NCBI GenBank assembly: GCA_935421135.1
Contig: OW285189.1
Coordinates: 5,477,072 to 5,541,071, forward strand
Direction: 5' to 3'
DNA from: Bugulina stolonifera
Lineage: Eukaryota; Bryozoa; Gymnolaemata; Cheilostomatida; Bugulidae
DNA: 64,000 nt
Part shown: positions 31,901-44,100 of the stretch, piece after piece
Numbering within the stretch: position 1 is the stretch's first letter
How the letters are laid out: every line of letters begins with the position of its first letter
Program-made: the position numbers and the translations under genes
The notes under the pieces: model-generated
Told to the model about the DNA's origin: nothing
The model's database searches: none
Seen by the model: the letters and a program-made list of their open reading frames with translations, nothing else

Positions 31901-34900
31901 GATCAACTTGAACAGCACATCTCCTCACTTTATCAGATGCATCATCCCCAACGAGACTAAGTCTCCTGGTGTCATTGATGCCGAGCTCGTACTCAACCAG
32001 CTCCAGTGTAATGGTGTGCTTGAAGGTATCCGTATCTGCCGAAAGGGATTCCCCAACAGGATTGTGTACTCTGAGTTCAAGCAACGTTACACTATCCTTG
32101 CTCCCAACGCTGTCCCAGCTGGATTTGCTGATGGTAAGGTCGTTGCCGAGAAAGTACTCGGATCATTGGCTCTTGATCCCAATGAATACCGTCTTGGTAT
32201 CACCAAAGTTTTCTTCAAGGCTGGAGTTTTGGGAGGTCTTGAGGACTTGAGAGATGAGGCTTTGACTAAGATTATCTCCAGATTCCAGGCATTCATCAGA
32301 GGCTACCTGATGAGGAAGAACTACAAGAAGCTGCAAGACCAGAGAGTTGCTCTCTCAGTCATCCAGAGGAACATCAGGAAATGGCTGCTGCTCAGAAACT
32401 GGCAGTGGTGGAAACTGTATCTCCGTGTCAAACCTCTGCTCAACGTTGCCAGAGCTGAGGATGAGATGAAGAAGAAGGAAGAGGAGTGGGCCAAGACCAA
32501 GGAAGAGCTGGAAAAGATTACCAAACGCTACAAGGAGCTGGAAGAGCAGAACGTTGACCTCACCAGAGCGAAGAATGACTTGACCTTGGAGTTGGCTACT
32601 TATGAAGAGGGACTTGGAGATGTTGAAGAGAAGATGGCTGGTCTGATTACTCAGAAGGCTGACCTGGAGGCTCAGCTGAAGGAGATGGAAGATCGTCTGA
32701 TGGACGAGGAAGATGCCGTCGGTGATCTGGAAGGAGCCAAGAAGAAATTGATGGGTGAATGCGATGAATTGCGCAAGGATGTGGAGGACCTTGAACAGGC
32801 TCTGTCTAAGGCTGAGACTGAGAAACAGAACAAGGACCACCAGATCTCTACCCTGCAGGGAGAGATGGCCCAGCTCGATCAACAGATTGCCAAACTGCAG
32901 AAGGAGAAGAAGAACGGAGATGAGAATGCTAAGAAACTGACTGAAGATCTTCAGGCAGAGGAGGACAAGGTCAACCACCTCAACAAGATCAAACAGAAAC
33001 TGGAGGCCAACCTCGATGAGGTCAGTTGATATATCATACATGTATATGTAACATAATTGTCCTGTGTTCTCTATGTTAGGCTATATTATCATCCATTGTC
33101 AACTATATAGTATTACCTGTACATTTAAACTATAATTTACATTGTAAGTATAATGTACAATGTATATGCTACATGTGCCAAGTAGTTGGGTTATTTTTTG
33201 TGTACTAATATTATTGTGTCATATACAGTGTAAATTAAAATGTACTATTACTGTTGATATTATGTTTATTATAACTTCATGTTCTGCCAGGGTTTAATAT
33301 TATGACATCATTTCCTCTAGTTGGAAGACTCTCTGGAGAGAGAGAAGAAGGTACGAGGTGATGTAGAGAAGGCCAAGAGGAAAGTTGAAGGTGACCTCAA
33401 GATGACACAAGAAACTGTTGAGGATCTGGAACGTGTCAAGCGTGACATGGAAGAGCTTGTGCGCAAGAAGGACGGAGAGATCAACAGTTTGAATGGCCGT
33501 CTTGAAGATGACGCTGCTATGATCGCTAAACTGCAGAAGACAATCAAGGAACTTCAAGTATGTATTATATTTATGTACATGTACTTACATTAGAATGTCA
33601 CATCTATATATTATACTGGCACTTGTATACATGTTATCAATATGTACATACAATATATGTACATATATGTACATGTATATGTAATCAAGCGCAGCAGTAG
33701 TAGTAATTATGTTCACCTGACAGCTGTTATCATTAGCCTGAACATAAACATACTGTATATATAGCAGACACAAACACAAGCACACTCATTATATATTATG
33801 TGTAGTACAATACATTATAACACACACAGCAGTTAGTATACACTGGCTGTGTTATCACACACCATATGCTCTTCTCCTAACATCATGACCTCTTTTATCC
33901 AAGTTAAAAAATCAATTTCTTATCTATTCCTACAAAATATTCCAAGTCTAATAGAGCCTGAGCTGTACATTAGCAGACGTGCATCTGCACATGGTAGTCA
34001 CAGTAATACTATATAATATGGCTTCCTCAGAGCGACACGCTTCACACATTGAGCTCTACTCAGATCTTGAATCGGAGTTCTCTGACTCTCACAGCATGGT
34101 TAACAATGGTGACAGTTCCAGGAAGTCGTCTGACTCTGCATGGGGCTTAGATAATGGGGAGACAATTGCTACAGAGGAATTTTATGAAGTACCGCTACCT
34201 CGTACACCAGCTCCTCATGTAGCGGATGTATTTATACCAAGTTCTACCATCAAGTTCTCTCCTAGCAGATACATATCTCAAGTGTACATCAGCAGTAACA
34301 TATCACACCGGAGCAAACGACACATTCGGGATAGTCGGGAGTTTGAAAATATTCCACAAGCTTCTCGTAACTTACTCGAAGTAAATATTACTGTAGTTGC
34401 CATGTGAAGACGACTCGCCCTACATGTATATAAGTTATAGTAGCATATATATAAAGCTCAAATGCTACTACTTGTATATGTACTAGTTAGATGTAATTTA
34501 TACGTGGTATATTATTGTAGGCTCGTATTGAAGAGCTGGAAGAGGAACTGGAAGCAGAAAGAGCTGCCAGATCTAAGGTTGAGAAGCAGAGAAATGAGAT
34601 CCAGCACGAGCTTGAAGACCTCTCTGACAGACTGGATGAGGCTGGTGGTGCTACTGCTGCTCAGGTACTGTAGTCATTATATAACTGTTTAATTATTTGC
34701 AGCAAAGATCACCTTAGCTTGAGTAACTAATATCTACATGTATATGTGTATGTATATGTACAGTGTATTATGTATATTTGTGTATTTATATGTACATTGT
34801 ATATAACTACATGTATAACATTCAGTAACAGAAACATGTATAATTTATTACAAGTCCCATTGGTTCTTTGTCTCAATTCCTTGCATGTGTTTGCCTGGTG

Positions 34901-37900
34901 CAGGTTGAGCTGAACAAGAAGAGAGAAATGGAGCTCCAGAAGCTTCGACGTGACCTTGATGAGCAAGCCATGCAGAGCGAGGCTACCTCCGCTTCTCTGC
35001 GCAAGAAACAACAGGATGCTGTCAATGAGCTCTCTGACCAAATGGATTCCCTCAACAAGGCCAAGCAAAAGTAGGTTTATTATTCACGTGATGTGGTTCA
35101 TTCAATTCTTGAGGGTTAAAAATTAAATGACCTTGCATTTGTTCTTAAAGCGTGAAATGTTAACAAACACAATTTTGTTCTTAGGGTTGAAAAAGAGAAA
35201 GCTCAACTTCGCTCAGAGTTGGATGACCTTGCTAGCCAACTGGAAATGATGTCTCGTGGCAAGGTATGTTACACTCTTGTTGGTTTTAAATACCTAAATC
35301 ATAAAATTATTCAGTCTTTTCTCATTAACCTAGGCATATATAATGGCAAAGGGAGATGCATAAAACTCTCTTTACGATGGTATACATTGATACTTTTGTA
35401 CACCAAGGTGGCTGGGCACTACACTGTTTACAACTTACATAATACAGTGTAGGGTGTAGTTACATGTGTTTTGCTATTCTCAACATTGAATGATGGAATT
35501 CCATATTACATGTACGTTGTCTATTTTATTAACAGAGCAATGCTGAGAAGCTCGCCAAGTCTCTAGAAAGCCAACTTTCTGAACTGCAATCCAGACTGGA
35601 TGAACAAGGACGCCAAATGGTCGACTTGAACAGCAGCAAGAGCAGAATGACCCAAGAGAACCAAGACATCTCTAGGCAGCTTGAGGAGGCTGAGCACTCT
35701 GTTGGTGCTCTTACCAAACTCAAGGCTAAACTGCAAGCCGAACTTGAGGAAGCCAAGCGCAGCCTTGAGGATGAGACTCGCATGAGGTCTAAGCTCTCCA
35801 ATGAGGTCCGAAACCTGCAGGCTGATAACGACACTCTAAGAGATCAAGTAGAGGAAGAGAGTGAAGGAAAGGCTGAGGTACAAAGACATATGGCCAAGGT
35901 TCAAGGAGAGCTTGCATCTCTTAGAGCCAAGATCAACAGCGGAGAATTTGGTGGCGGTGAAGCCAGCGAAGAGCTGAAGAGGAAAATGGCAGCACGTGTT
36001 GCTGACATGGAATCTCAGTTGGAGCAGGCTAACGCTAAATGCAGCAGTCTCGAGAAAGTGAAGAACAGACTCACCATTGAGATTGAAGACCTCATGGTAG
36101 AAGTTGAGCGTGCCAACTCTACTGCTTCTACTCTGGAGAAGAGAGAGAAACAGTTTGACCGTACTCTACAAGAATGGCAATCCAAGTACCGAGATGCTCA
36201 AGCTGAACTTGAGGCATCACAGCGTGAGGCCAGAGGCTACTCCACTGAAGTATTTAGGTACAAATCACAAATTGATGAGATCAATGATGTTGTTGAATCA
36301 CTTAGACGAGAGAACAAGAACTTGAATGAGGAGATTCACGATATCACCGATCAATTGAGCGAAGGTGGACGCAACACTCATGAGCTCGACAAAGCTAGAC
36401 GTAGATTGGAGAAAGAAAAGGAGGAACTGCAGTCTGCACTTGAAGAGGCTGAGGCAGCTCTTGAACAGGAGGAAGCCAAGGTTATGCGATTCCAACTTGA
36501 ACTTAGCTCTGTAAGATCTGAGATTGAAAAGAGAATTGCTGAAAAGGAAGAAGAATTTGAGAACACCAGACGCAACCATGCCCGTACTCTTGAGTCCATG
36601 CAGGTCACTTTGGATGCTGAATCTAAAGGACGATCTGAGACACTCCGTCTTAAGAAGAAATTGGAGCAAGACATCAATGAGCTGGAAGTTTCACTTGATG
36701 TTGCCAACAGAGGTCGTGCAGATGCTGAGAAATCTGCAAAGAAGTTCCAGAATGACCTTAGAGATATCCAGACATCATTGGAGGACGAAATCAGACAGAG
36801 AGACGATTTGCGTGAACAACATGCTCTGTCAGAACGTAGATGTACTATGCTGAATGGAGAGATTGAGGAAATGAGAACATTGTTGGAACAAGCTGAGAGG
36901 GGACGCAAATCTGCAGAAGGTGAGCTCCTTGAGGCTGCTGACCGTGTCAATGAACTATCTGCTTCTCAAGCTCACGCAAATGCCCAGAAGAGGAAACTGG
37001 AGGGTGATCTATCCTCCTTGAACTCCGATCTAGAGGAGGCCAGCAATGAGTTGAGAGCGGCAGAGGAGAGAGCCAAGAAGGCTGCGCAAGATGCTGCTCG
37101 TTTGGCTGAAGAACTTCGAGCTGAACAAGATCACAGTATGCATTTGGAGAAGATGCGCAAACAGTTGGACATGCAGCAGAAGGAGTTGCAGTCTCGACTG
37201 GATGATGCTGAAGCTAATGCTCTGAGAGGAGGCAAGCGTGCTCTTGCTAAACTAGAAGAGAGAGTTAGGTACTTGGAGGCTGAACTTGATACTGAGCAAA
37301 GACGACACCAGGAGGAGATTAAGGTATCTCGCAAGACTGAGAGGCGTCTTAAAGAATTGCAGATGGCAGCTGATGAAGACAAGAAGAGCCAAGAGAGACT
37401 CACCGAGCTCATTGACAAGTTGCAGAAGAAGATCCAAGTTTACAAACGTCAAGTTGAGGAAGCCGTAAGTATTCAAAATCAAGTATATTTAATTCTAATA
37501 ACAACTATTTTGAGAAATGAGAAATGGTATTACTTCAGTTGATACTTTTAGGAAACCAAACATTATTTGTATGCTACATAGGAAGTATTGCTCAATATAA
37601 CCAGTTCAATGGTCAAACTGATGTTGGGGATTTTTCAGGAGGAGATTGCTGCTGTTAACCTTGCCAAGTACAGGAAGGTGCAGCACGAACTCGAGGAGGC
37701 TGAGGGACGTGCTGATGAAGCAGAGAACAGCGTTGCTAAGCTCCGCAGCAAGAGCCGAAGCAGCATGAGCCAGTCCCGAACTATTTCTGGTGGTGGACCA
37801 GGAGTAAGTATTATTGACTTTCAGATATCTGGATAACTTAATCTAATGTTGCATAATACAGAAATTCTTTCAATTTCAACCTTCATCCAAAAGGTTGCAT

Positions 37901-37997
37901 CACACAGTCAGTTATTTTTAAAATCTCTAATTTGTCTTACCAGAGCTCTGTGACGATTAAGACAACCCGCCGAGTTGTCAGTAGCTCTACTGAGTAA
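25996..37997 (+). CDS. Mhc: Muscle-type myosin II heavy chain
   Basis: Fifteen coding exons: 25996-26193, 26392-26535, 28413-28597, 29046-29238, 29969-30385, 30563-30820, 31153-31323, 31518-33020, 33321-33557, 34521-34664, 34904-35070, 35185-35263, 35536-37464, 37639-37803, 37944-37997. All joins keep frame and give 1947 aa, the usual length. Motor: SH3-like N-terminus with [14 protein letters not shown]-loop GESGAGKT (177-184), switch I NNNSSRF, switch II DIAGFE (457-462), a Gly/Lys loop 2 ([10 protein letters not shown]), SH1/SH2 region [17 protein letters not shown], two IQ motifs and the head-rod proline near residue 828. The rest is a continuous coiled coil with a short non-helical tail ending SSSTE. 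Sequence is of the striated/muscle type, not non-muscle. It forms thick filaments. Two rod exons are unusually large (1.5 and 1.9 kb). No defect seen. Confidence 0.97.
28895..29004 (+). repeat. 55-bp direct duplication in myosin intron
   Basis: Two abutting copies of a 55-bp unit starting ATGACTTGTACAGTACATGT, apparently identical, 40 bp before the acceptor of the P-loop exon. Confidence 0.85.
33714..33726 (+). promoter_or_regulatory. Paired E-boxes upstream of intragenic myosin-rod exon
   Basis: CACCTG and CAGCTG separated by one base. Both are favoured sites of myogenic bHLH factors. They lie inside a myosin intron about 290 bp before the start codon of the headless isoform, so they may belong to an internal promoter. 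No clear TATA box was found at a fitting distance. Confidence 0.4.
34018..37997 (+). CDS. Predicted headless myosin rod isoform (catchin/myorod-like)
   Basis: A unique first exon, 34018-34380, sits in the intron between myosin exons 33321-33557 and 34521-34664. Its ATG has strong context (AATATGG) and it encodes 121 intact codons. It ends GAA followed by the donor GTAAAT in phase 0, the same phase as the myosin acceptor at 34521. Splicing gives 121 unique residues followed by myosin residues 1103-1947, in total 966 aa. The unique part is rich in Ser, Tyr and acidic residues with a basic SHRSKRHIR stretch near its end, and has phosphorylatable RKSSDS. Molluscan catchin/myorod and Drosophila myosin rod protein are made in this way from the myosin gene. 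As a cassette exon it would not fit: no AG in the right phase lies between the upstream stop (33952-33954) and the ATG. Expression is inferred. Confidence 0.75.
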
Positions 37998-38783
37998 ATT
38001 CTCCTAATGTAAGTTCGCAATCTTGTGCTAAATTGTCCTGTCAAAAGTCCTCCATTCCTCCTAGAGCTTTGCTTCAATGCAACTCTCATTTCCTTATACA
38101 CGTGTAGCATGTGTGCATTGCGTCCTTAGTCTTGTGGCTAGCAGACAGTGATTTAGACCTTGTCTCATTTGTTCACAATTTTACAGTTCTAAGTGGCGAT
38201 TGTGTCTATTTGGTACGTTTAAAATGGTAGATTATGTTTTCATACCCTTAGTTTTAGTTGGGTTATCGTGTGGCATGGGCATTAGATACTACTAGGCACT
38301 TGTTAGCATGGAATTAGTAGTACTCATGCATGTACCTTGGACCTACATCATAATATTTGAAAATGGAACATCCCTTAATTTTCTTTCAAACTGAGCCCAC
38401 GGCAGGAAATTATAGATTGATCCAGACTAATAATACAGTACATTAAAAATTAAAATACATGTAGTTTTACGTGAACGAACGATCTGCATGTGTGCTTGTA
38501 ATTGCCATATTTTAAAAAAATTTTGTTTGTTGTAATTTTCTCCAGATGCATGGTTTGTTTGTTGGTTTTATGTACAATCATCACACTTTTATGTAATGCC
38601 ATTGCTGTACCTGTATGTGTACTTGTTATACTAGTTGACACTATTTTGTGATATCACTGAGATTTGTGTAGTTTCTAAGCTGTGACATGACCAATAACTG
38701 TGTCAAATCATCAAGAATAACAATCTGTCTAGAATTTCCTGTTGATGCATCACATCACTAGCATTTGTGTTGAATTATTTTAG

Positions 38784-38867
38784 TATGGCAGTGGTTACTC
38801 TAGCTTCTCAAGAAACTCAAGAAATGCTTCACAGTCTGAATTTATGGAGGAAGGAGAACAAGAATAG
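38784..38867 (+). CDS. Mhc: Alternative C-terminal exon of myosin heavy chain
   Basis: After an acceptor TATTTTAG, 27 codons are open in phase 0 (YGSGYSSFSR at the start, FMEEGEQE at the end) and then a stop. It can replace exon 37944-37997 (17 codons, ending SSSTE) after the common exon ending at 37803, giving 1957 aa. Ser/aromatic start and acidic end are typical of myosin tailpieces. Alternative non-helical tails are known for invertebrate muscle myosins. Confidence 0.7.
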   Translation, partial: YGSGYSSFSRNSRNASQSEFMEEGEQE

Positions 38868-39563
38868 ACAATTGCTACCTATCATAATATATTACCTAGC
38901 AACATTATTTCACTAGCCATAATATGTTAGCCTTTTTGTTCTTTTGTAACTGATGCTTACTGGTGTAAACGAGTGCTGATTCACAGGATGCCCGACCTGT
39001 GATGTATTCTTATTCCCAGTATGGCTGAAGTGATATGTTACCTCCCTTTTCTAGAGACATTTATTTTGTGATACAAAGGACAAGTAGATGGCTGTATTTT
39101 CTTGTAGTTCTTAGCTTCCTCCAGTTATTACTATTAGAGAGTGATGAGACAATAACCACTGTATACCGTATTTTCTTTATTAAAATTAAATATAAATTAT
39201 TAACAAAATATAAATTTTAAAATGTTAAACATCAAGATATTATGTAAAGTATATACTTTGGATTCCAAGACACTATGAGCACAATATCCTCTTATTTTTT
39301 GATTCAGTTCTACTACATGTAAATCAAAGCCAATGCATAGTTCAGCGTGAAGTAGTCAGCCAAAATACACTTCAACCGACTTTCACAGCACCTGAAGGGG
39401 ATAGGTTACACCTTGTACAAAGTGTCTTGCCTTGGCTAGATGCTGATACAAATAGAAATAAAATAATATATGGGGAAAATAGCTGCATATATGTATATAA
39501 GAGAGTATTGCTAAGGGAAGACTGGAATAGATATTAGCACAAGTTATACCGAACAAGTCCAGT

Positions 39564-42500
39564 CTAATATACCGCTCCAAAGGCTGGCTGTGCTTCTACT
39601 TGTACATCATTGGTGAGAAGGTCTACAGCAGGAGGGGCTGCAACTCTATTGGAAGCCTCAAACTGCATCAGGTCCTCCTGCCCAGTACTGATTTCCACTA
39701 GAATAGCCTCAGGAACCATTCGAGTACTTTGACTTTGATGAGTTGAGGTGGTGGGCAACCCTCCTTCAGTTGTTTCCAAACTGCTATGCTGAGTTTGGAT
39801 GCGATCAATAGACGGAGCTTGTCGGAGAGAGCTCACACTATGATACGGAGGTGGAGGGTCGTGGTTTGACCTTGATCCAGCAGGGGGAGGCAACCTACTC
39901 ACTTGTTGGGTGGGTGGAGGGTAACTAAAGATATCTGGTGACTCCTCATTGCCCAGTATTGGCGTCGTGTCTCCGACAGCACCATAGCTCCTAGTGACAG
40001 AGTAGCCTACAGACAACAAAATAGTAAAATGAGGTAGTGCTGTATGAGAATATCAGTGGAAGGTTTACACAGTTCACATGATGTGAAGTCAATGAAATGT
40101 TTACATATCACCAACAAATTACACAGCACATGGTACTTATTAAAATAGGCCTATTATACACTTGTCCTGTGTAATATACATGTACCTATGTACAATAATG
40201 TATACATATACAATGTATATATACAAAGTACAGTACAGTGTACAGTACATGTAAATCATACAGATAATGGAGAACTAGGTGATTACACAATTATACACAA
40301 TGTAACTGCATATACACACCGTAATTAAAAAGAAACCCCATAATAACAGCCATTACAGCAACTCCAAATTGACTTACAACATACAGCATACAATGCACTT
40401 TTTATGTGCAGCTGTATGATTACCTCCATTAGATAAAAAGATAGACCCAATCGTACAGCATGGACAATAAATAATTAATTAATATATTAATATTATGTAA
40501 ATCAACATATTAATATACACGTAACACATAATATAATATTACCATACATGTGTATAGTATAATAAGCATACCTTCCTTCCTCAACTGGTTGATGATTCTG
40601 CCTCTTCTCTCGTTTTTCATTTCCTGGTAGTCTGTACAGCAGCAGCAGTAGCAGCAGACACCTAGTAGTGTGAGTAGACTAAGTCCACCCAGACACAGAG
40701 CTATCACACCAAACGCTATGGAGAATGGGTACCCTGAAACATACAAGCTATTACTATTATAGTTGCGTAGGTAGGTAGGTAGGTAGGTAGGTAGGTAGGT
40801 AGGTAGGTAGGTAGGTAGGTAGGTAGGTAGGTGGGTAGGTGGGTAGGTGGGTAGGTGGGTAGGTAGGTGGGTGGGCAGGCAGACATGTACATGTAGATGG
40901 GTATGTAAGTAGACAGATGAACTTATGTGTGTCATCTGTCTAATATCCGAGTAAAGTTATCAAAGGCTCCTCACCCAAATATTAGACTTAGTTCTAAGCC
41001 AGTAGCCTACACTTCTAAGCTAATAAGGAGTATCACATAACCATGTATTGTACAATACAACAGTTTACTACCTCTTTAATTGGATACATAGCGTATATAC
41101 TGCATATACAAGTTGGTATGATACCCATGTAATATAATATCAATTAGCTACAATATTATGAGTTATCTGCTCTTGACCTACACAATAACACGTTATAGAC
41201 TTAGTTCTATCTCTTATTCACACACCTGATATAGGGCCAACTGTAGAGCGCACAGTAAAGTCAAAAGCAAAAGGATGCAAGGTACTTCTATTCCCTCCAT
41301 ATATGATCAAAGAGAATGAACTTGTACTCCATTTCTCCTTTTCGGTGTCCAGCATTTTATCAGAGTTAGCCGAAGTGAAATTCTTGACCTACATGTAAAC
41401 ATTATAGATATGCGAGACACAGTGCAGACTAACTGCTGGTTACAAAACAGTACAAGGAAATGGGTAACATTCTAACAATACAAACAACATTACAGGTGGT
41501 TTAAAACAGTAAAATAATAACTCCCCATGTTGTTATTATCCTAGACTAGATATACATCTTGTACATGTAGGCTAAGTACATATACACTATCATAGTACTA
41601 AGTATTCATACAGTAGATTGATAAGAAGGAAGTGATAAGTGATGGTGTAATTGTCACCACTATCTACTTTGATAAGTGAACAACACAAATAATAGAATAA
41701 AATGGTCATAATTATACACCCTACATTACATGCATGTAAGACATGCACACTGTAGATATCATACACATATGGCAATGTGTGTGTAATACAGCCATGTGTC
41801 ATATAACACCATGTCTTAAGATAAACAATATAGAGTAGCTAATTATTCATTAACATACAGTACATGTACTGCAGATGGTGATACATCAAAGCCAATTACT
41901 GAAAGCCCATAAATTGATAATTCTAGTACTGTTACCAGCTTTTGGTACATTGGATCTATCTTGCAAAGACAGTATAAAAAAGTAAAGATCATGAACAGTT
42001 CAGTTGTTTGTAAGAGCTAATAGGCCTACATTACACAAGTGTAGTCTTCTTGCCTTTAAATAGGCATCAGTAGCATTGGAAGCTCTAAGGTGAGACAAAT
42101 CCAAATTAGTCACACTATTTTGTTGATGGTGGGTGGTGTTGGGAGAGTCATTGCACCACATAGACCTACACTAATATGGCTGATGCGCTTAGTGACTATC
42201 TAGTAGATATATCACGATCGCAGATAGTATATGTCTACATATACACATTGGCCTATGTCCTACACTATCATGTAAGCTATGTATTATATCAGTGTCTAGG
42301 TACAATATTTACACTAACCAATGTGCCACCATTAGTGCCGTTGTTCAAGTAGAACAATATTGTGGCATCATCGCTGTAAATGTAATTCATGGCTCCATAT
42401 CCACCAAACTCGAACAGGATGTTAGCTGCTTTGTCCTGCGCGCAGAATGTCACATTACATCCATCCTCAAATGTGTTGTTATCTGGGAAGGCTCTCACCA

Positions 42501-43176
42501 CCGTAGATGAATGGTCCCAAGGTAACATGAACTGTTTCGAGCAATCACATGGCTGCAGGTGAAGTGTTGTAGCTGAAATATGATATATACCACCAATACT
42601 ACAGTACTCAGTAACAACGACCAGGCTCTTAGAGTCTTAGCCTGTGATCTATAAACCTACCCCATGGTACTAAGTCTATTGTATCCAGCAGAAAACGGTA
42701 TATAATCCGATGTAGCGTTACAATACAGAAAGGTATATTTAATGAGTGTAGGCCAAGACAAACCCATTAGGATATACATTGTATGTACATGGAATGTACT
42801 AAGTAGTACCGTTGACCAAGTGAATTCTGTTACAGGCTAGAAAATTGATATTGGAGCACCATATTACACACCAACTAAAAGGTTTGCAAATGCTGTTAAA
42901 ACGATGACTATTTTCTGTCAAATCCTACAATAATAGCTGCAATGCGCAATTTTACGTGCAGTTGCTTTCCAAGTAAACCCTACGAAAAGTTACGGCATAA
43001 ATACTATAAGTAGGTCAGATTCTTCCAATGGTATGAACTATAACACTCCAGGAATTTGATGAATGGAGAACATCCATAAGGAAGAAGTATTACTGACCTG
43101 TTGAAAGTAGGGGAGCCAATATCACCGACACTACTACTACTATCCACAGATACATGATGGGTGCAGTCTCTTTCAT
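39564..43176 (-). CDS. Type I membrane protein with PPxY tail, unrecognised
   Basis: Coding exons in transcript order: 43176-43098, 42572-42319, 41388-41226, 40733-40572, 40006-39564; all joins keep frame; 366 aa. An in-frame TAG directly precedes the ATG. Residues about 8-24 are a hydrophobic signal peptide. The ectodomain (about 27-166) has four Cys, Asn-glycosylation motifs and a beta-rich look (FEFGGYGAMNYIYSDD, SFSLIIYGGN) that could be CUB-like, a weak guess. A transmembrane helix spans about 169-193, followed directly by a Cys cluster (CCYCCCC), a likely palmitoylation site. The cytoplasmic tail (about 200-366) is Pro/Ser-rich with PPPPY at 270-274, a WW-domain ligand. The product may be a receptor or an adaptor for an ubiquitin ligase. 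It is convergent with the myosin gene. Confidence 0.8.
40767..40876. repeat. (GTAG/GTGG)n microsatellite beside a splice acceptor
   Basis: About 27 tetranucleotide units. On the coding (minus) strand this is (CTAC)n ending about 35 nt before the acceptor of the transmembrane exon, so it supplies a pyrimidine-rich tract with many branch-point-like CTAC motifs. Confidence 0.9.
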
Positions 43177-43857
43177 CTAACTGTTATATCCCATGTCAAG
43201 CACATACAGATTCTACAGTCAAATACAAGTGTAATAGACAGCTAGTTCAGTAGTAGGTGTAATCTAAAGACTAGTAGTAATTGATTCATACCAATAGGGA
43301 GTTATGCGAGCACAAAGAGTACTGCACTTTCTCTGCTGGTATCAGGTCATATTCCTTGCCCACAATTGGATGTGAACACAAAATATTGCTGGCAGTATTA
43401 GTACATAGCCTGTGCAGCTACATGCAAGTACATGTAATTCATACTGTAGCTACGTAAATAATATTTGTATAACAGATTAGCTATGAAAGATAAACCACTT
43501 TGAGAGTGAAGGGTGTAAGAAAACACTGGGGTTATGATAGAATATCTCAGTGGAGCACCAAGATGGAAGTATAAACTCTGCTTTAGAGATTGCTGAACAA
43601 GTACAGTAGTAAATTAGTCAAACCTGTTGGAGTTATGATTGAGTAGCAGCAGGATGAGGGATCGGAATAAATACAAAGATTTCCAAAGAAATACTTTGTA
43701 ACTGCTCGTTGTATAATATAATCATGTTTAGGTCACACCATTACCGGGAATGCTAAAGAGGGCTACATTGTAAAACTGGATCAATAGTAACAAAGTGTAG
43801 ATCGATGTACAAAACGAAAAAAATGTCCTGATAGTAACCAAATAAAAAAGGTGTTGT

Positions 43858-44100
43858 TGGCTGAGTAGTCTAGCGCTAGTCACTCTGGTCTTGCAGCAAT
43901 GACGCAAGTTATCTGCAAGAACGTAGGTTCGAGTCCCACTAATGACCTGGAGGTTTTTGTTCCAAAGGCTTTCCCTCCATGCCATATCGGACTATAACAA
44001 TACCCAGCTCTAGGAGCCGCCGCGATCCCTCAATTAACTCTGCTATTGGGTAGCCACGTTAAAGAATTGGGTTTGTCACCACAAATATCCTACTCTTATC
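43858..44100 (+). mobile_element. tRNA-derived SINE, family 2
   Basis: AGTAGTCTAGCGCTAGTCACTC as A-box region and GTAGGTTCGAGTCCC as B box are followed by a body with CCATGCCATATCGGACTATAAC and TAACTCTGCTATTGGGTAGCC. A reverse copy of the same family is at 48795-49010. Confidence 0.75.

Noticed and set aside
33955..34380. Myorod-like exon as an internal cassette of full-length myosin
   Set aside because: No AG acceptor in phase 0 exists between the in-frame stop and the ATG, so inclusion would shift the frame; a first exon fits better.
31764..37482. Long minus-strand open frames across the myosin exons
   Set aside because: They are antisense shadows of coiled-coil codons, Ser/Leu-rich without domains or splice logic.
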